Origin: CAYQAJ01 sp964415245
GTDB taxonomy: Bacteria; Planctomycetota; Planctomycetia; Pirellulales; Pirellulaceae
Direction of reading: 5' to 3'
Assembly: GCA_964415245.1 (NCBI GenBank)
Contig: CAYQAJ010000017.1
Location: 1 to 37,322 of the forward strand
Length of the DNA: 37,322 nucleotides
Both the position numbers and the translations under genes were made by a program. Below are positions 33,232 through 37,322 of the stretch, piece after piece. How positions within the stretch are numbered: the first letter of the stretch is position 1; each line of letters begins with the position of its first letter. The notes under the pieces are model-generated. The model did not search any database, had not been told where the DNA came from, and saw nothing but the letters and a program-made list of their open reading frames with translations.

Positions 33232-34398
33232 TTAGAACAAATACAACAACGGGAACAGGAAAATCCACACGATATCGACAAAGTGCCAGTATAGCCCCGC
33301 GTTTTCCAAAACGTTGGCCCGTCGCGAGTCGAGCCGCATCGTCAAAATACAGGCAAACACGATGAGCCCCACGAAAACGTGCAACGCGTGAAACCCGGTG
33401 AGCAAAAAGTACGTGCTGGCCCACATGTTGCCGCTGGGAATCACGAACGGCAGTTTCAGCCACGGGTATTGCTCGTTGAGCCCGTGATGCTCGCCGCCGG
33501 TCGCCGCTTCTGGCTCGTGCTCTTCGTCGCCGTGATGCGAGGGCAGCACCATGTCGGCCAGCTCAACCACGGCGGCGCGGGCCACAAGGGGATTCTCGGC
33601 CGTAGCCGCCGTGACTTCCGCCTCCTTTACCGGACCAGCCAGCAGCTCGTCGCAAACTTTGATCCGCTCCTGTCGCTGGGGCTGCGTCTCTTGCAATCGC
33701 GGCAGATCCTTGCGAGCGGTCGCAAGCTCGGCCCGTACGTCGCGAATCGTTTGCGGAATGTTCGCCAACTCGTAGTGCTCCCGCGGCGTCAAATCGTCTT
33801 TCCCGCGGAGCTCTTTGCGCCGCTCCGAAACGCTGTTCAGGCGGCTTTCGAGCTCCGTGATATCGCCCGGCAGCGTCTGCAGGCGGGCCTCGTCGGCCGA
33901 CATTTTCGTGCGCACTTCGTTCAACCGAATGCGCACCGCCGATACGTAGGTCAGCCCGGGGTCTTCGTAGATTCGGCTGTGCGGCAACATCGGGTAGATG
34001 CCGTGCGAGAACTTCGCCTGGTACTCATACGCCTTCACGCCCAGGAACAGGCCGCCCAGGAGAAACGTCGCCAGCATCCAACCCTTGGCCAGCCATGCGG
34101 CGTTCTTACGGGCCGCCTCGAAGGCCAGCACGATCGTCACGCTGGAGCAGATCAGCACGAACGTATTGAACGCGCCAATCCCCTCGACCAAATGTACGTC
34201 GGTTGGCCTGGGCCACGTGCCTGCCGGCGCCCCGAAGCGCACCACGATGTACACGCCAATGAGCGCGGCAAAAAACATGATCTCGGTCGAAAGGAACAGC
34301 CACAGGATGGTCTTGCCGTTGGAGATCGGCAGCGCCGGCTGATACTCCAGGTGGACGTGGCCGTGGCCTTCGTGCTCAGTGCTATGCGCGTGTGCCAT
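33232..34398 (-). CDS. cytochrome c oxidase subunit III with large coiled-coil insertion
   Basis: It has 388 residues from ATG 34398 (MAHAHSTEHEGHGHVHLEYQ), preceded by GGGGA. N-terminal helices with the usual subunit III sequences are seen: WLFLSTEIMFFAALIGVY, FNTFVLICSSVTIVLA, LGGLFLGVKAYEY. The C-terminal part has STYFLLTGFHALHVFVGLIV and YWHFVDIVWIFLFPLLYLF. Between helices, residues about 135-318 are inserted. They contain a charged coiled coil (VRIRLNEVRTKMSADEARLQ to RKDLPRLQETQPQRQERIKV) and a His/Glu-rich linker (SHHGDEEHEPEAATGGEHHG). Ordinary bacterial subunit III is about 200-270 residues. The core residues look functional. It is encoded 16 bp after ctaB. Confidence 0.93.
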   Translation of the reverse strand: MAHAHSTEHEGHGHVHLEYQPALPISNGKTILWLFLSTEIMFFAALIGVYIVVRFGAPAGTWPRPTDVHLVEGIGAFNTFVLICSSVTIVLAFEAARKNAAWLAKGWMLATFLLGGLFLGVKAYEYQAKFSHGIYPMLPHSRIYEDPGLTYVSAVRIRLNEVRTKMSADEARLQTLPGDITELESRLNSVSERRKELRGKDDLTPREHYELANIPQTIRDVRAELATARKDLPRLQETQPQRQERIKVCDELLAGPVKEAEVTAATAENPLVARAAVVELADMVLPSHHGDEEHEPEAATGGEHHGLNEQYPWLKLPFVIPSGNMWASTYFLLTGFHALHVFVGLIVFACILTMRLDSRRANVLENAGLYWHFVDIVWIFLFPLLYLF

Positions 34399-34414
34399 GA
34401 TTCCCCAGAGCATC

Positions 34415-35317
34415 CTACAGAAACGGAGCAGCCACCCAAACGGCCAAAAGCGATGGCAAGTAAACCAACGAGGCACGCAGCAGCAGCCGCGCCGTCGATT
34501 CGTTAATGCGGGCCATGAATACCAGTGCACAGGCCAGGTAGCCGACGCCCAGCACAAACGCCAGGACCACGTACCAGGCCGCCGACGGCGCTACCAGCGC
34601 CGGCACAAAACTGACCGGCAACAGCGCCGTCGCCGCCAGCACGGCCTGCGTCGCCGCCCGACGACCCGAAGGATCAACGACCGTAAGCATCCGCATCCCG
34701 GCGCGGTCGTACTGGCGGCGGTAAATCCAGGCGATCGCCATAAAGTGCGGAAACTGCCACAAGTACACCACCAGGAACAGCGCCGCGGCACGCAGGTCGA
34801 GCGACGCCCCGGAAGCCGCCCAGCCGATCAACACCGGCATGGCGCCCGCCACCGCGCCGACGGGGGTATTCAGCCACGAATGGGGCTTGAGCGGCGTGTA
34901 CAGCGCGACGTACACGACCCACGTGGCCAACCCCACAAGCGCCGCCGCCAGGTTCACCGTCAGCGCCAAGTGCGCGATACCCGCGATCAGCGTAGCCGCC
35001 CCCAAGACGAGCACTTCACCGCCGTGGAGTCGCCCCGAGGGCAACGGCCGCCGCGCCGTGCGATCCATCAACGCGTCGCGGCGACGCTCGATCCACTGAT
35101 TCATCGCGCTGGCGCTGGCGGCCACCAACAGCGTGCCCCACAACGCGTGGCCAAGCACGAAGAGATCGGGCTGCCCCCAACGCGCGACCAGCGCCGACAC
35201 CGCCACCGTCACCAGCACCAATAAGGCGATCTTGGGCTTGGTCAGCTCGATGTAATCGGCCAAACGGCCAACGAGCGTCGTGCGGCGGGATTCCAGGGCA
35301 ACAGCCGAGGTGCTCAT
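34415..35317 (-). CDS. ctaB: protoheme IX farnesyltransferase (heme O synthase)
   Basis: This UbiA-family membrane enzyme adds a farnesyl group to heme B, the first step to heme A. It has 300 residues from ATG 35317, which overlaps the ctaA stop as ATGA. The first Asp-rich motif is NQWIERRRDALMDRTARRPL (from Asn73), and the second region is YTPLKPHSWLNTPVGAVAGA. About eight to nine membrane helices follow the family layout, with LWQFPHFMAIAWIYRRQYDR and MLTVVDPSG as further family marks. The motifs are intact. Confidence 0.96.
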   Translation of the reverse strand: MSTSAVALESRRTTLVGRLADYIELTKPKIALLVLVTVAVSALVARWGQPDLFVLGHALWGTLLVAASASAMNQWIERRRDALMDRTARRPLPSGRLHGGEVLVLGAATLIAGIAHLALTVNLAAALVGLATWVVYVALYTPLKPHSWLNTPVGAVAGAMPVLIGWAASGASLDLRAAALFLVVYLWQFPHFMAIAWIYRRQYDRAGMRMLTVVDPSGRRAATQAVLAATALLPVSFVPALVAPSAAWYVVLAFVLGVGYLACALVFMARINESTARLLLRASLVYLPSLLAVWVAAPFL

Positions 35318-36336
35318 GCGTGGCTCCCGCTCAGCGCTACGGCCCGCTTGGTATTTCCCTCGGACGCCGGAACAAGCCGCGCGGCGCGCAGCATCAACGT
35401 AACGGCCGCGGCCAACAGCAACGAGCCCGTCGCCACGTGGGCCGTAACCACGTTCGCCTGCAGCATGCCGTGTTCGACGATCGCGTTGGGATTGGCGCCG
35501 AACAGCTCGCGGGCCCATTCGGGATAAGCGAACCGGACGAGCCACGTCGCGCCCCCCAGCACGAACTGCACGCCCACGAGCAGCGCCAACAGGATTGCCG
35601 GTCGCACGAGCGGCCCTTCGCGACGCGCTAGGGAAACCGTCGCGCCGGCCAACAGCAGGACGTGCAGCGCCACCGCGACTGCCAGTAACAGGTGCATGTA
35701 GGTGATTCCGCGAAACCATTGCCACGAGGCGTCGACCGCTACGTGCCGCACATTCGCCCCCAGCACAAGCTGCACGTAGATCAACGCGACCGTCAGGAGC
35801 GCAAGACGGTGAAGCCGCGACGCCCCTTCGAGACGCCGCGACGCCAGCGCCTCGCTCCAGCGGCGCGACGTGACCACCGCCAGCGCCACGCACAACGCAA
35901 AGAACAGCGGACCGACGCAGCCGTGAACCAACGCGATCCGCTCGTCGTCGGCCAGCACTCGCACTCCCCCCAGCACCCCCTGCGCGATCACCAGCACCAA
36001 CGCCGCGATCACCGCAGCGCGCAGCCACTTACGACTCGCGTCGAGCCAAACGGCGACCACGAACGCGATCGTCAACAGTCCCGCCGTCGCGCCCAGCAGT
36101 CGATGACCGTGCTCGACGAACAAATCCCACGGTCCCGCTATCCACGTCTGCCACGGATAGAGGAACAGATTGTAGCCGTACGTACTGGGCCAGTCGGGCA
36201 CCGCCATGCCCGCGCGATACGTGGTGACCAACCCCCCGACCCAAATCAAGGGGAACGTCGCCACAACCAACATCACCGCCAGGCGATGCGGCCAGGGGCT
36301 GGCTTCGCGCTTCAGCGGTTTTGGCGATTGGGTCAT
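35314..36336 (-). CDS. ctaA: heme A synthase (COX15/CtaA family)
   Basis: This eight-helix membrane enzyme oxidises heme O to heme A. At 340 residues its two four-helix bundles are easily seen. The heme-ligand His residues are present: His76/78 in FVEHGHRLLGATAG, His138 in IALVHGCVGP, His215 in ITYMHLLLAV and His300 in VVTAHVATGS. The AGMAVPDWPSTYG loop is also typical. It is coupled by ATGA to ctaB, and lies 138 bp downstream of coxA, separated by repeats. No Shine-Dalgarno sequence is evident at its ATG. Confidence 0.95.
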   Translation of the reverse strand: MTQSPKPLKREASPWPHRLAVMLVVATFPLIWVGGLVTTYRAGMAVPDWPSTYGYNLFLYPWQTWIAGPWDLFVEHGHRLLGATAGLLTIAFVVAVWLDASRKWLRAAVIAALVLVIAQGVLGGVRVLADDERIALVHGCVGPLFFALCVALAVVTSRRWSEALASRRLEGASRLHRLALLTVALIYVQLVLGANVRHVAVDASWQWFRGITYMHLLLAVAVALHVLLLAGATVSLARREGPLVRPAILLALLVGVQFVLGGATWLVRFAYPEWARELFGANPNAIVEHGMLQANVVTAHVATGSLLLAAAVTLMLRAARLVPASEGNTKRAVALSGSHA

Positions 36337-36361
36337 GGCGGCGAAGCGGTGCTGTTTCTAG

Positions 36362-36466
36362 GTGTCAGGTGTCAGGTGTCCGAACTGAAAACTGAACACT
36401 GAAAACCATTCCTCCGTTACTCTGCATTCTGCGCTCTGCACTCTGCACTCTGCATTCTGCACTTTG
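36362..36466. repeat. three low-complexity repeat families between coxA and ctaA
   Basis: GTGTCAGGTGTCAGGTGTC lies at 36362-36380, CTGAAAACTGAACACTGAAAA at 36385-36405, and tandem CTCTGCACTCTGCATTCTGC units at 36419-36466. They fill nearly the whole 138-bp gap. The second family is the same as at 3661, 14016 and 33154. Confidence 0.8.
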
Positions 36467-36474
36467 TGTTTGAT

Positions 36475-37322
36475 CTAATGCGCCGGTTCCAGCTCGACGC
36501 CGCCTCCCTCCGGTGGTGGAGTGGTCTGCGGGTAATAATCGTCATCGGCCTCGGGCGAACCGTATTCGTACGGACCGCGGTAGACGACGGGTTGGAAATC
36601 GAAATTCCCGTGGCCGGGCGGGCTGGGAGCGGTCCATTCCAGGCTGTTGGCGCCCCACGGGTTGCGCCCCACCTGCGGCCCCCAGAACATGCTGTAGATA
36701 AAGTTGGCGGCGAAAATCACCTGCGTCGCCACCATGCCGATGGCGCAGATGGTGATGAATTGATTAAGCGGCTGCAACTGCGCAAACGTGGCGTAGTGGT
36801 AGGGATCGGCCAGCCGCCGCGGAAAGCCCACGGCCCCCAGAATGTGCATGGGATAGAACGTGCCGTTGAGGAAGATGAACGTCAGCAGGAAGTGCACCTT
36901 GCCCCAGCCGTCGTTCATCATGCGGCCGAACATCTTGGGGAACCAGAAGTAGATCGCCCCGAACACCGCCATGGCGGTACCCGAGAAGAGCACGTAGTGA
37001 AAATGGGCCACGATGAAGTACGTGTCGTGGATGAAGATATCGACCGGCGTGGCCGCCATGAAAATGCCCGATAAGCCGCCGATGATGAACATCGCCACGA
37101 ACGACAACGCGAACAGCATGGGCGTGGTGAACTGGATCTTCGAGCCCCAGACCGTGCCCAACCAGTTGAACACCTTGATCGCGCTGGGCAGGGCGATGAA
37201 CATCGTGGCCACCATGAACGTCATACCCAGCACGGGGTTCATGCCGGAGACGAACATGTGGTGGCCCCACACGATGAAGCCCAGCCCCGCGATGCCGCCG
37301 ATCGAGTAGACCATCGGCTTGT
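36475..37322 (-). CDS. coxA: cytochrome c oxidase subunit I, C-terminal part
   Basis: The frame continues beyond the right edge of the window; 282 codons are present. The CuB histidines (WGHHMFVSGM), the K-channel Lys (SAIKVFNWLGTVWG) and the heme a3/heme a ligands (VAHFHYVLFSG) are all present, so this is an A-type heme-copper oxygen reductase. Membrane helices VII to XII follow, with FPKMFGRMMNDGWGKVHF and FYPMHILGAVGFPRR conserved. The tail after GRNPWGANSLEWTAPSPPGH is a long acidic Tyr/Pro-rich stretch. Subunit II should be upstream outside the window. It is first in the visible oxidase array. Confidence 0.97.
   Translation of the reverse strand, partial: KPMVYSIGGIAGLGFIVWGHHMFVSGMNPVLGMTFMVATMFIALPSAIKVFNWLGTVWGSKIQFTTPMLFALSFVAMFIIGGLSGIFMAATPVDIFIHDTYFIVAHFHYVLFSGTAMAVFGAIYFWFPKMFGRMMNDGWGKVHFLLTFIFLNGTFYPMHILGAVGFPRRLADPYHYATFAQLQPLNQFITICAIGMVATQVIFAANFIYSMFWGPQVGRNPWGANSLEWTAPSPPGHGNFDFQPVVYRGPYEYGSPEADDDYYPQTTPPPEGGGVELEPAH

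Overview
The window looks like a draft chromosomal scaffold from a planctomycete, probably of the Pirellulales type. The reasons are: high GC content; long same-strand arrays of MoxR, DUF58 and Bat-like membrane proteins followed by a very large DUF4175-like coiled-coil protein; a Tat-exported terpene-cyclase-fold repeat protein; an NPCBM-domain protein; a PQQ-type propeller; and a free-standing protein with duplicated RNA polymerase alpha C-terminal domains. This assignment rests on family recognition, not on a marker gene. One run of exactly 100 N (7593-7692) marks a scaffold join and cuts one gene.

Layout. 1-10.9 kb is mixed housekeeping: the end of a TPR/alphaCTD protein, tgt, an exported secretin-like protein, a GrpB-family protein (minus), a ketosynthase-fold protein with altered active-site residues followed by a small Rieske protein, an exported lipoprotein-sized unknown (minus), a UPF0173 hydrolase cut by the gap, pgi (minus) and apgM (plus). 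10.95-11.46 kb is a mazEF-like pair whose toxin frame carries an internal TAG. 11.5-25.8 kb is one minus-strand array, read moxR, DUF58, BatA-like, VWA/membrane, DUF4175-like giant, secreted acidic protein, Tat-exported cyclase-fold repeat protein, NPCBM protein. 25.9-37.3 kb is a second minus-strand array for the aa3-type oxygen reductase and its assembly: coxA (cut by the window end), ctaA, ctaB, cox3, cox4, an ABC-2 exporter pair, SCO1, DUF420, two small membrane proteins and a PQQ-like propeller protein.

How genes work together. ctaB and ctaA make heme A for CoxA, SCO1 delivers copper, and DUF420 and the CPTC membrane protein are likely assembly factors. MoxR, DUF58 and the two VWA membrane proteins form the usual MoxR/Bat chaperone-like set; what they act on is not known, and the downstream exported proteins are candidates by position.

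Between genes the window is rich in small repeats: 50-bp palindromes resembling RAYT-associated REPs (three copies, one nested in a 100-bp hairpin), and short low-complexity motifs (TTTTCAGTGTTCAG, TTTGGGATTTG, GTCTCCGCGTC, CTCTGCACTCTGCA) that recur in most of the longer intergenic gaps. No tRNA, rRNA, CRISPR array or transposase gene was recognised. The best candidates for new biology are the Cys-to-Glu ketosynthase paired with a Rieske protein, the roughly 180-residue coiled-coil insertion in Cox3, the MoxR/Bat giant-protein array, and the intergenic repeat families.
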